Below, piece after piece: positions 1-7,817 of a DNA stretch of 44,418 nt; within the stretch, counting starts at the first letter, position 1, and every line of letters starts with the position of its first letter. Location of the stretch: the NCBI GenBank assembly GCA_009691525.1, contig SICG01000012.1:1-44418 (forward strand). Reading direction: 5' to 3'. Position numbers and translations under genes: made by a program. Under the pieces are notes generated by a model. That model had not been told where the DNA came from. It saw only the letters and a list, made by a program, of their open reading frames with translations, and did not search any database. The stretch comes from Candidatus Latescibacterota bacterium (lineage in GTDB: Bacteria > Latescibacterota > UBA2968 > UBA8231).

Positions 1-888
1 GTAGGCCAACAGCTCTGGGCCCAGCTGCGGATCGGCGAGGGCGTAATCGATGAAGGTCTGAAAGTAAGCCCGGTGGTTGCCGATGTCGCAGCGCTGCTCT
101 CCGGGGGCCAGGCGAACCGCGCGCACCATGTGCCCCTGTTGGATCAGGTGCAGGATGGCGTCGGTCAGGTAGATTTCGCCGCTGGGAGACGGAGGGGTGG
201 CGCGGATGGCGTCGAAGATCTGCGGGCCAAAGATGTAGCGGGCGCTGACGGCCAGCCGGCTAGGGGCCAGGTCGGGGGCGGGTTTTTCGAGGATGCCGGC
301 CAGCTGGCAGTCGGTGACTTCGGCCTGGTCGGGCACCGGAACCACGATGCCGTAGTGGTGGGTCATTTCGCGCGGGACCTCGTACACGGCGATGGTGCAG
401 GCCGCGTCGTGGGCCAGGTGCGATTCGACCAGGCGCCGCAGCAGCGGGATCGGTTCGGCGGAACGGATGATGCTGTCGCCGAAGGCCACCGCGAAGGGCG
501 CCCCGTCGGTGAAACTTTCGGCGGCCGCCACGGCGTCACCGGTGCCCAGGGGTTTGGTCTGGCCCAAGGGCACCTGCTGACGGGTGAAGAAGAATTCGAC
601 CCCGCGTTTGCGGTAGTCGAAGCGGCTGACCTCCTTCATCTCACTGCCATCCATCTCCAGATGCAGCATGAGTTCGGAGTAATCGTCGAAGTGGTTCTCG
701 ATGGCCAGCTTGGCGCGGCTGGTGACAAAGAGCAGGCGGCTGAGGCCGGCGGCGATCAGCTCCTCCACCACGTGGTGGATAATGGGATAACGCCCCACCG
801 GCAGCATCTCTTTGGGGATGGCCTTGGTAGTGGGCAGCAAGCGGGTGCCCAGGCCGGCGACCGGGATGATGGCTTTGGTGATTTCCAT
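1..888 (-). CDS. galU: UTP--glucose-1-phosphate uridylyltransferase (3' end cut by window edge)
   Basis: Makes UDP-glucose from UTP and glucose-1-phosphate in the cytoplasm, feeding LPS, exopolysaccharide and glycogen-type pathways. The minus strand reads from ATG at 886-888 without a stop to base 1 (296 codons). Residues 12 onward read GLGTRLLPTTKAIPKEML, the nucleotide-binding loop of the GalU/RfbA-like family, followed by GTGDAV, FGDSI and GEIYLTDAI segments typical of GalU. Family members are about 290-300 residues, so only a few C-terminal residues can be missing. AGGA lies about 10 bases before the ATG. A promoter candidate on the minus strand lies at 923-951, divergent from the next gene. 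Family assignment is firm; GalU-type enzymes can occasionally prefer other sugar-1-phosphates. Confidence 0.93.
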   Translation of the reverse strand, partial: MEITKAIIPVAGLGTRLLPTTKAIPKEMLPVGRYPIIHHVVEELIAAGLSRLLFVTSRAKLAIENHFDDYSELMLHLEMDGSEMKEVSRFDYRKRGVEFFFTRQQVPLGQTKPLGTGDAVAAAESFTDGAPFAVAFGDSIIRSAEPIPLLRRLVESHLAHDAACTIAVYEVPREMTHHYGIVVPVPDQAEVTDCQLAGILEKPAPDLAPSRLAVSARYIFGPQIFDAIRATPPSPSGEIYLTDAILHLIQQGHMVRAVRLAPGEQRCDIGNHRAYFQTFIDYALADPQLGPELLAY

Positions 889-922
889 GGTTGGGATTTC
901 CTGAAGGTAGGAGACGGTGGCT

Positions 923-951
923 AATATCGCCGCCGGTCCGGGCAGGGTCAA
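923..951 (-). promoter_or_regulatory. Candidate sigma-70 promoter for galU
   Basis: On the minus strand a TTGACC -35 box (946-951), a 17-base spacer and a GATATT -10 box (923-928) precede galU by about 35 bases. Its -35 box lies only 6 bases from the -35 box of the divergent promoter at 958-987. Found by eye. Confidence 0.45.
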
Positions 952-957
952 CCTGGT

Positions 958-987
958 TTGACACCGCGGCGGGAGGCACGATATCAT
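958..987 (+). promoter_or_regulatory. Candidate sigma-70 promoter for the CinA-like/nucleotidyltransferase gene
   Basis: A consensus TTGACA -35 box (958-963), an 18-base spacer and TATCAT (982-987, five of six consensus bases) would start transcription near 994, about 24 bases before the GTG at 1018. The TTG of the -35 box opens the same reading frame and could be mistaken for a start codon. Confidence 0.55.
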
Positions 988-1017
988 AATGAAACTTTTT
1001 CGGCGAGGCGAAGCGGC

Positions 1018-2157
1018 GTGTATCAACCCATCTGGGATCAAGTCGAAGGTATCCTCGGCAGCGGGGTTCAATTTTCCCTGGCCGCGACCGGGGGGGGCAG
1101 TCTGGCGGGCAGCTGGCTCCTGAACCACCCCGGCGCCTCGCGGGCGGTGCTGGAGTTCCAGGTGCCCTATGGAGCAAGCGCCCTGAGCGCCTACTTGGGC
1201 CGGCCCGGTCCGCATGGGGCCGAAGCTGAGACCGCCAGGGCCATGGCCGCCAGAGCTTTTGCCCGGGCGCGTGTTTTTGCCCCTCAAGGCCAGCCCGTGC
1301 TAGGTGTGGGCTGCACCGCCGCGCTGGCCACTACCCGGGCGCGCCGGGGCGAGGATCGGGCCTACATCGCCCTGCGCACGGAAAGGGAATATCTTTTTTT
1401 TCAGGTGGAACTCGAGAAAGATGCGGCCGAGCGCCAGGTCCAGGAAGAGGTGCTCAGCCAGGTGATCCTCCAGGCTATCGCCGCCGGCTGCGGGCTTTCC
1501 CCGGCGCCGGCGGTCCCGTTGCCGGCCTGGGCGTCGGTGGCGATGCGCAGTTGCGCAGTCTGCCCGGAGCTGGAACAGCTGCTGGCAGGGGAGGCCGAGG
1601 TGATCGAGTTGGAACTGAGGGGCAGTTTTTCCCTCAACCCGGTCCGGCGGGACCGGCTGCTTTTCCCCGGTTCCTTCAACCCCCTGCACCAGGGGCACGA
1701 GGGCCTGGCCCTGGCGGCGGCAGGGCGCAGCGGGCGGGCGGTGACGCTGGAGCTGTCGGTCGAAAACGTGGACAAGGCACCCCTGCCCTATGAGGAGGTG
1801 CTGCGCCGGTTGGAGACGTTGCGGGGGCGGTATCCGGTGGTGGTGACCCGGGCCCCCATCTTCGCGCAGAAGGCGCGCCTCTTTCCGGGATGCTGGTTTG
1901 CCGTAGGGGTGGACACCGCCTTCAGGCTCATAGATCCCAATTACTACCAGGGTGGGGTGTCCGAGATGGAACAGGGGCTGGCCCAGATGCTGGCGCTGGG
2001 CTGCCGTTTCCTGGTGGCTGGCCGGCTGTGCGAGGGACGGTATCAGACCCTCGGAGAAGTTGCGGTGCCGGCCTGCTGGCGCCCGCTTTTCAAGGGTGTT
2101 CCCAAAAGTGAGTTCCGCGTCGACATCAGTTCGAGCCAACTGCGGGCTCGGGGTTAG
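1018..2157 (+). CDS. CinA-like domain fused to a nucleotidyltransferase-fold domain
   Basis: 379 residues from GTG 1018, which has GAGG nine bases upstream; the in-frame TTG at 958 is inside a -35 box. Residues about 15-165 resemble the CinA C-terminal (PncC, NMN deamidase) fold: a TGGGSLAGSWL segment followed by GVGCTAALATTR. The Ser of the canonical ESCTGG motif aligns with Ala, so deamidase activity is doubtful. Residues about 213-375 form a cytidylyltransferase-like domain with GSFNPLHQGH (218-227), GVDTAFRLIDPNYY and an ISSSQLR motif near the C-terminus, as in NadD/CoaD-type enzymes. From memory, plant proteins such as Arabidopsis At2g01220 share this architecture, with no established function. 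A role in nicotinamide nucleotide metabolism is inference, mildly supported by nnr a few kilobases away. The 3' end overlaps the convergent lipoprotein gene by 4 bases. Confidence 0.8.
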   Translation: MYQPIWDQVEGILGSGVQFSLAATGGGSLAGSWLLNHPGASRAVLEFQVPYGASALSAYLGRPGPHGAEAETARAMAARAFARARVFAPQGQPVLGVGCTAALATTRARRGEDRAYIALRTEREYLFFQVELEKDAAERQVQEEVLSQVILQAIAAGCGLSPAPAVPLPAWASVAMRSCAVCPELEQLLAGEAEVIELELRGSFSLNPVRRDRLLFPGSFNPLHQGHEGLALAAAGRSGRAVTLELSVENVDKAPLPYEEVLRRLETLRGRYPVVVTRAPIFAQKARLFPGCWFAVGVDTAFRLIDPNYYQGGVSEMEQGLAQMLALGCRFLVAGRLCEGRYQTLGEVAVPACWRPLFKGVPKSEFRVDISSSQLRARG

Positions 2158-4637
2158 GGGCTCAGGGTCACCTGGATGTTGTCGCCCTCAAATATAGTTA
2201 GTCGCTGGTTGGCCTTCACCCCGGGAAAATGCTGTTCCAGGCCGTCCGGCCAGTGCACCCTGAGAGTGGCGGAGGCCGCTGCACCCAAGCCAAAATGTAC
2301 CTGTTCCTCCCCTGAGGAACGGTAGCTGGCGCTAGCGCCGTACTCGCGCACCTGGGTATGGCCGGCGGTTTCCACTTCGAGCCTGGCGCCGTACACCTGG
2401 CCCTGGCGCGGCGCGCGCCGGCCCAACAGCCGGACCTGCAGCCAGTGGTTGTTGTTTCCTCCGTCGTTGCGCAGCAGTCTCGCCGGCCCCTTGTTGGTGG
2501 TCAGGGCCAGATCCAGGTCGCCATCTTCATCCCAATCGCAGGCCGCCGCACCGCGTCCGACTATTTTCCTATTCAGGCAGACCCCCGAAGTCGAGGAGGC
2601 GTCGGTGAAGTGGCCTTCCTGGTTGAGGAAGAGCTGGTTGGGCTGAGTGAAGGTGGCGGCTTCGTCCCATTTTTCCACATTGGTCAGGATGTGGCCGTTG
2701 GTCACAAAGAGGTCCAAGTCCGCATCGTTGTCGCAGTCAAAGAAAAACGTGCCAAAGCCCACAAAGGGGCGGCTGGGTTCCTCGATGCCGGTTGGCCCGG
2801 ACTCATCGGTGAAGGTGCCGTCCCGGTTGTTGTGGTACAGGGCATTGCCCTCTTGGACATAGTTAGTGACCATCAGGTCTGGGTAACCATCTCCGTCGTA
2901 GTCGCCAAAGGCGGTGCCCATGCCGGCCTCGGCCAGGCCGTTGGGATCGTACGCGGTGCCCGAGGCCGTACCCACCTCGATAAAAACGCCCCGGCCCTCA
3001 TTGCGATAGAGGCGGTTGGCAGTGCCGTCGTTGGCCACGTAGATATCGACGTCGCGGTCGTAGTCGCTGGTGGTCACCCCCAGCCCCTTGCCCTCTGGGT
3101 CGAAAACCCCGGCGAGGCGGGTTACATCGCTAAAGTGATTCCCGTCGTTGCGGTAGAGCGCATCTGGCACTCCATGGTACTTGACCGGATCGCAGTAATC
3201 GCGGATGGAGCCTTTGCCGCAGATCTGGTTGCGTTCCAGGGAAAAATCTAGGTAGTTGGCGACATAGAGATCTAGGTCGCCGTCGCGATCGTAGTCGAGG
3301 AAGGCGGCGCTGCTGCTCCACAGGGAATCACTCACCCCTGCCTGACCGGCCACCTCGGCAAAGGTGCCGCGGTTGTTGCGATAGAGGGCATCGGCGCCGA
3401 AGTGGGTCACATAGAGATCCTGGTCGCCGTCGCTGTCGTAGTCGGCGGCGGCACAACCCATGCCGTACCCCCGGTCGCGGATAAGGGCGGCAATCCGGTC
3501 GGCAAAGGTGCCCTTGCCCTGGTTGTGATAGAGGACGTCGGTGGGTGGTGAGGGGCCGGGACGGGGCAGGGCATGGCCATTGGCCAGGTAGAGGTCCTGG
3601 TGGCCGTCGTTGTCGTAGTCGAAAAAGCAGAGCCCGGCACCCATGATCTCGGGCATGTAGTAATTTCCGGCGGCACCGCTGGTGTGTACGAAGTGCAGGC
3701 CGGCCTGGTCAGTGATGTCGGTGAACTGGCCCCACGCCGCCGCCGCGGGAGCAGTCGGTGAGGGTGCTGGAAGGTCGGGTTTCGGCTGGTCAGTATCCTG
3801 AAGGTACTGGCGGCGGGGGTCGCTGAGCGCCATCAGTGCCTGGGGGTGGGGGCGTGGGCCGAGGCGGTTGAAGTTGTCCAAGGCGGCTGCGCTTCTGTCG
3901 CGCTGCCCGAGCCGCTCACAGGCCTGGGACAGGCCATAGTGCGCGTCGTGTAATTTGGGGGCCAGGGTCAGGGCTTGCTGGAAATGTTCGGCGGCCTCGG
4001 CATAACGCTGCCGGTTCATCAGATACTGAGCTGTTTCGCAGTGGGCGCGCGGATCGCGGGGGTTCAGCGCCAATCCCTGGCGAAAAAGAGACTCTGCCTG
4101 CTCGTATTGCCGATGCCTGAGTTGGTAGCGGGCCAGGGCCAGGTGGGCCTTGGCATACTGGGGGTCCAATTGCAATACCTGGAGGTAGGATGCCTGGCTC
4201 TCATCGCTGCGGCCCAGATGTTCGAGCAAGGCGCCGTGGTTGTAGTGGATGAAGGCCAAGGTAAAGGCCAGGCGCTGGGCCTTTACCAGGTGGATCAGCG
4301 CCTGCTGGTATTTGTCCTGGTCAGCGTAGGCGCAGGCCAGGTCGTTGTGGAGCACCGCACTGGAGGAGTCCAGAGCCAAGGCCGAGATGAAGACGTCAAT
4401 TGCCCTTTCGGTCTGACCGGAAGAGGCCAACAGAAAACCCAGCAGCCGGCGGGGGGCCAGGTCGGCGGGCTGCAACTGGACCGCGGTCTGACAGGCGTTG
4501 AGCGCCGCAGCTAAGTCGCGCTGATCCAGATGGCGCAAGGCTTGCTGATAGGAGGCCGAGGGGGATTGCTGGGCGGGGTGATCGCATCCGGCAAATCCCA
4601 GGAGTCCGGCCGAAAGGATAAGGGCGACACCATGCAT
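2154..4637 (-). CDS. TPR/FG-GAP (VCBS) lipoprotein with C-terminal ASPIC/UnbV domain (CRTAC1-type)
   Basis: 827 residues from ATG 4637; an in-frame TTG at 4673 is an alternative start. The N-terminus is a hydrophobic signal with lipobox FAGC (Cys18), so a membrane-anchored lipoprotein is predicted. Residues about 25-290 are tandem TPRs (for example YADQDKYQQALIHLVKAQ). Residues about 310-710 hold at least seven FG-GAP-like beta-propeller repeats with DxDxDG-type calcium loops (DYDNDGHQDLY, DYDSDGDQDLY, DYDRDGDLDLY and others). The C-terminus (GASASYRSSGEEQVHFGLG, VHWPDG) matches the ASPIC/UnbV domain. The architecture is that of CRTAC1-like extracellular proteins, generally thought to act in adhesion or macromolecule binding; no enzymatic role is evident. 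One propeller loop (3043-3069) reads DYDRDVDIY, two residues short of its neighbours. Convergent with the preceding gene. Confidence 0.85.
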   Translation of the reverse strand: MHGVALILSAGLLGFAGCDHPAQQSPSASYQQALRHLDQRDLAAALNACQTAVQLQPADLAPRRLLGFLLASSGQTERAIDVFISALALDSSSAVLHNDLACAYADQDKYQQALIHLVKAQRLAFTLAFIHYNHGALLEHLGRSDESQASYLQVLQLDPQYAKAHLALARYQLRHRQYEQAESLFRQGLALNPRDPRAHCETAQYLMNRQRYAEAAEHFQQALTLAPKLHDAHYGLSQACERLGQRDRSAAALDNFNRLGPRPHPQALMALSDPRRQYLQDTDQPKPDLPAPSPTAPAAAAWGQFTDITDQAGLHFVHTSGAAGNYYMPEIMGAGLCFFDYDNDGHQDLYLANGHALPRPGPSPPTDVLYHNQGKGTFADRIAALIRDRGYGMGCAAADYDSDGDQDLYVTHFGADALYRNNRGTFAEVAGQAGVSDSLWSSSAAFLDYDRDGDLDLYVANYLDFSLERNQICGKGSIRDYCDPVKYHGVPDALYRNDGNHFSDVTRLAGVFDPEGKGLGVTTSDYDRDVDIYVANDGTANRLYRNEGRGVFIEVGTASGTAYDPNGLAEAGMGTAFGDYDGDGYPDLMVTNYVQEGNALYHNNRDGTFTDESGPTGIEEPSRPFVGFGTFFFDCDNDADLDLFVTNGHILTNVEKWDEAATFTQPNQLFLNQEGHFTDASSTSGVCLNRKIVGRGAAACDWDEDGDLDLALTTNKGPARLLRNDGGNNNHWLQVRLLGRRAPRQGQVYGARLEVETAGHTQVREYGASASYRSSGEEQVHFGLGAAASATLRVHWPDGLEQHFPGVKANQRLTIFEGDNIQVTLSP

Positions 4638-4790
4638 GAGGGGTGGCACACTCCCTGGTAAATGGGCCACCAAGATAACATGATCTGCAATTCCGTCAAA
4701 CTTTTTTGTACAACTTCCACCCTTGCGGCTTTGGTGTCGCTGCGCCGAAATTCCAGGGGTGTGTAAGGCACCGCAGAGAGGAGCGGCTGA

Positions 4791-5777
4791 ATGAAGACCA
4801 GAGTGCTGGGCAGGACCGGGCTGCGGGTCAGCGAATTGTCGTTAGGGGGGCTCTTCGTCTCCTCGGTGGGAGGGGACTTCGAGCAGGGCCGCAAGGCCAC
4901 CTTGAGGGCGCTGGAGCTGGGGGTCAATTACATCGACACTGCTCCTACCTATGCGAACAGCGAGGAGGCCATCGGCAGATTCCTCGAGGGAGTGAAAGCT
5001 CCGGTGATCCTGTCCACCAAACTGGGAGGGCGACCAAAGCCTTTTGAACCGCAGAACCGGGACCACCTCAGAAAGTCGCTGGAGGAGAGCTTGCGCCTGC
5101 TGGGGCGCGATTACGTGGACATGCTCATGGTCCACGAGCCGGAACGCCCCGGATATTACGAATGGTGGACCCGGATGATGCCCTACGAGGGGCCGGTGCT
5201 GGAGGTGCTGGCCGAACTGAAGGCGGAAGGGCTGGTGCGTTTCACCGGCATCGGGGGCACCACGGTGTACCACCTGGCCGACCTGGCGCGCACCGGCATT
5301 TTCGACGTGGTGCTCACCGCCTTCAACTACAGTCTGCTCTGGCAGGAGGCCGGCCAGGGGTTGATCCCGGTGGCCCGGGCGCAGAACATGGGGGTCATCG
5401 TTGGCTCGCCCCTGCAACAGGGGGCCCTGGCGCGGCGCTACGACGAGGAGGTACGGCGCGGAGTGCGCTGGCTCAGCCCGCAGCGTCGGCAGCAGTTGCT
5501 CGACCTCTATGTCCTGCTCGACGAGTGCGGCATGACCATCGCCGAGATGGGGCTGCGCTTCGTGCTCTCCAACCCGGACATCTCCTGTACCCTGATGGGG
5601 GCCCGCTCGGTGGCCGAGGTGGAGCAAAATATCGCGGCGGCGGAGAAGGGTCCGCTGCCCGCGGAATTGCTCAAGAGGCTGGACCAGATCGCCACCCGGG
5701 TGCCCTTCCGGCCCTGCGAGGAGCCGGCGGTGTTGCCTTTTGGCCGCGAGTACCGCGGGCCGGGAGGGGTGCGATGA
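4791..5777 (+). CDS. Aldo/keto reductase
   Basis: 328 residues; NAD(P)H-dependent oxidoreductase of the aldo/keto reductase (AKR) superfamily. The full catalytic tetrad is visible: Asp49 and Tyr54 in YIDTAPTY, Lys77 in STKLGG and His115 in MVHEPER. The late GSPLQQGAL and MGARSVAEVEQN segments match the cofactor-binding C-terminal half. ATG 4791 has AGGAG about nine bases upstream, and there is no competing start. It heads a plus-strand run with the M20 peptidase 52 bases downstream. The family resembles bacterial AKRs annotated as L-galactose or pyridoxal-type dehydrogenases, but the substrate cannot be read from sequence. Confidence 0.9.
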   Translation: MKTRVLGRTGLRVSELSLGGLFVSSVGGDFEQGRKATLRALELGVNYIDTAPTYANSEEAIGRFLEGVKAPVILSTKLGGRPKPFEPQNRDHLRKSLEESLRLLGRDYVDMLMVHEPERPGYYEWWTRMMPYEGPVLEVLAELKAEGLVRFTGIGGTTVYHLADLARTGIFDVVLTAFNYSLLWQEAGQGLIPVARAQNMGVIVGSPLQQGALARRYDEEVRRGVRWLSPQRRQQLLDLYVLLDECGMTIAEMGLRFVLSNPDISCTLMGARSVAEVEQNIAAAEKGPLPAELLKRLDQIATRVPFRPCEEPAVLPFGREYRGPGGVR

Positions 5778-5829
5778 AAACAGTGGCAGCGGTGAACTTC
5801 ACCTTAGGCAGGGACCAAAGGATTGAGCT

Positions 5830-7059
5830 ATGGATGTACACGAGTATCTAGAGAAACATCAGGGCAGCTTGGTGCGTGACCTGCAGGCGATGGTGCGGGT
5901 GCCCACCGTCAACCCGCCCGGGACCGATTACCGGAAGATGGTCGATTGGCTGGCACGGCGCTGCGCCGGCCTGGGTTTGGAGGTGGCGATCCACCAGGTG
6001 CCCGAGGGGGTGGTGCGCCGGGCCGGGTTGAGTCTGCCGCGCTACAACGTGGTGGCCCGCTGGCCGGTCAGCGGGGCCCCGGCCGTGCATTTCAACGCCC
6101 ACTACGACGTGGTTCCCGCCGCCGGCAAGTGGCGCTGCGGCGGCCCTTTTGCCTCCGAGGTCCGCGCTGGCTGGCTCTATGGCCGTGGATCAGGGGATAT
6201 GAAGGGGTCCATCGCCGCCCTGCTGATGGCGCTGGAAGCGCTGCGGCGCACCGGGCAAGAGCCGGCCTTTGGGGTCGAGTGTTCCTTTACCGCTGACGAA
6301 GAGACCGGCGGGGAGTTGGGGGCTGGGTACCTGGTGCGTCAGGGTTTGGTACAAGCCGACTATGCGGTGGTGTGCGAGGGGGCTTCGGGCAACCGGGTAG
6401 GTCTAGGGCACAACGGGGTGCTCTGGCTCGAGGTGGAGATTGAGGGCAAGGCAGCTCATGCCTCTAGCCCCGAGCAAGGGCACAACGCTTTCGAGGCCAT
6501 GGCCGAAATGGTCTGGCGGCTGCAGAGCTGGAAAAAGGAGTTGCAGGCGCCGGGCCGGCGCTGGCGCGAGCCCAATGGGCAGGATCGCTGGCCTACCCTC
6601 AATGTGGGCGGGGTGTTTGGCGGGGGGCCGGGCGACAAGGTGAATACCGTGCCGGCCCGGGCGGCCTTCACCATCGACCGCCGGGTTTTGCCCAACGAGA
6701 CCATGGCCCAGGTCGAGGAGGAATTGCGGGCGGCCTTGGAGCGGGCGGGGGCTCCCTTGCGCGGGGTGAAGGTGCGCATACACACCCGGTTGCGCATCGA
6801 CCCCTGCGTGGTGGCACCGGACGGGGACCTACCCCAGGCCTTTGCTCGCGCCGTGCAGCGGGTGCGCCGGCGGGCTTCGGCCTTCAGCGCCACGCGCGGC
6901 TTCACGGATCTACATTATTTTGTGGTCGAAGGCGGGTTGCCCGGCATCGGTTACGGCGTCAAGGGCGAGGGGGCCCATGGGGTGGACGAGCGGGTGGGGG
7001 TGCGGGAGCTGGTGCAGACGGCCCGGGTGTACGCAGAGTTCATGCAGCGGGGTTTTTGA
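5830..7059 (+). CDS. M20 family metallopeptidase (ArgE/DapE-type deacylase)
   Basis: 409 residues. Binuclear-zinc amidohydrolase of the M20 family, which removes acyl groups or cleaves small peptides in the cytoplasm. Metal and catalytic positions are all visible: His91 and catalytic Asp93 in HYDVVP, bridging Asp123 in GRGSGDMKG, Glu157/Glu158 in DEETGG, Glu183 in CEGAS, and His383 in GAHGVDERV. A dimerisation (lid) domain lies around residues 200-310 (GKAAHASSPEQGHNAFEAM). ATG 5830 has AAAGGA eight bases upstream. An overlapping 25-codon ORF starting at 5774 is probably spurious. ArgE, DapE and carboxypeptidase-like members cannot be told apart here; no arginine or lysine pathway genes are nearby. 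Confidence 0.9.
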   Translation: MDVHEYLEKHQGSLVRDLQAMVRVPTVNPPGTDYRKMVDWLARRCAGLGLEVAIHQVPEGVVRRAGLSLPRYNVVARWPVSGAPAVHFNAHYDVVPAAGKWRCGGPFASEVRAGWLYGRGSGDMKGSIAALLMALEALRRTGQEPAFGVECSFTADEETGGELGAGYLVRQGLVQADYAVVCEGASGNRVGLGHNGVLWLEVEIEGKAAHASSPEQGHNAFEAMAEMVWRLQSWKKELQAPGRRWREPNGQDRWPTLNVGGVFGGGPGDKVNTVPARAAFTIDRRVLPNETMAQVEEELRAALERAGAPLRGVKVRIHTRLRIDPCVVAPDGDLPQAFARAVQRVRRRASAFSATRGFTDLHYFVVEGGLPGIGYGVKGEGAHGVDERVGVRELVQTARVYAEFMQRGF

Positions 7060-7067
7060 AATCGGGG

Positions 7068-7817
7068 ATGGGACTGGCCAAGCGTTTTGCCTGGGCGCTC
7101 TACGATCATCTGTGGGCGCTGATCGGGGTCAACCTGTTGTGGACCCTGCTGAGTCTGCCCTGGCTGGGGGCCGGAGTGCTGCTGGTGACGGCGGGCTTTA
7201 ACCTGGGGGGGGAACTGGCCCTTCTGGGGGCGGCTGCCGGATTGTTGCTGGGCGCGGAGCTGGTACTCTTTGCCCCGCCGGGGCTGCTGCTCTTGGTGGC
7301 GGGGCGGCACTGGGCTGCGGATAGGCCGGCCGAGGTAAAGGCGATCCTGAAGGAGGCGCTGCCTTTTGCGCTGCGGGCCCAACTCCTGGGGCTGCTCCTG
7401 TGCGGGATCACCGGCTTGCTGCTGATCAACATTTTTTTTTATCAGCGGCTGGGGGGCTGGCTGGGACTGATCCTCAGCGGTAGCATGCTCTGGCTACTCT
7501 TGGCCCTGCTGCTGACGGCGGTTTTCGTCTTTCCGGTGCTGCTCTCCCAGGATAGCCGGGTGTGGCCGGTGGTGCGGCAGAGTTTTCTTTTGGTCCTGGA
7601 CAACCTCCGACTGGCCGGGGGTCTGCTGCTGGGCAGCCTGCTCCTCCTGGGGATCAGCGCCTTCACCGGCGCCGGACTTTTCTGTGGGGGGCTCGCCGCC
7701 TTGGCGTTGCTGATCAGCCTGGGCTTCCGCCAACTCTCCTTTAAGTACTCTGGCGCCCAGCCGCCGGCGGAACAGCCGCGGCACTGGCGAGAACTCATCC
7801 GTCCCTGGGAGCACTGA
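7068..7817 (+). CDS. Polytopic membrane protein, possibly YesL/DUF624-like
   Basis: 249 residues, strongly hydrophobic, with about five to six transmembrane segments (for example ALIGVNLLWTLLSLPWLG and LLALLLTAVFVFPVLL) and short polar loops. The pattern of an N-terminal LLWTLLSLPWLG segment, a central helix pair and a VRQSFLLVLDNL segment recalls YesL/DUF624 proteins, which often accompany carbohydrate transport; the similarity is from memory and modest. ATG 7068 follows the upstream stop (7057-7059) by eight bases; the TTG at 7056 in the same frame overlaps the previous gene. The 3' end overlaps nnr in a TGATG arrangement, so translational coupling is likely. Function unknown. Confidence 0.7.
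   Translation: MGLAKRFAWALYDHLWALIGVNLLWTLLSLPWLGAGVLLVTAGFNLGGELALLGAAAGLLLGAELVLFAPPGLLLLVAGRHWAADRPAEVKAILKEALPFALRAQLLGLLLCGITGLLLINIFFYQRLGGWLGLILSGSMLWLLLALLLTAVFVFPVLLSQDSRVWPVVRQSFLLVLDNLRLAGGLLLGSLLLLGISAFTGAGLFCGGLAALALLISLGFRQLSFKYSGAQPPAEQPRHWRELIRPWEH

Noticed and set aside
958..1017. TTG 958 as the start of the CinA-like fusion gene
   Set aside because: It is part of a consensus -35 box, lacks a ribosome-binding site, and the extra residues are unlike the family. GTG 1018 was preferred.
5774..5851. 25-codon ORF overlapping the M20 peptidase start
   Set aside because: No similarity, ends inside the next gene, and the peptidase has its own ribosome-binding site.
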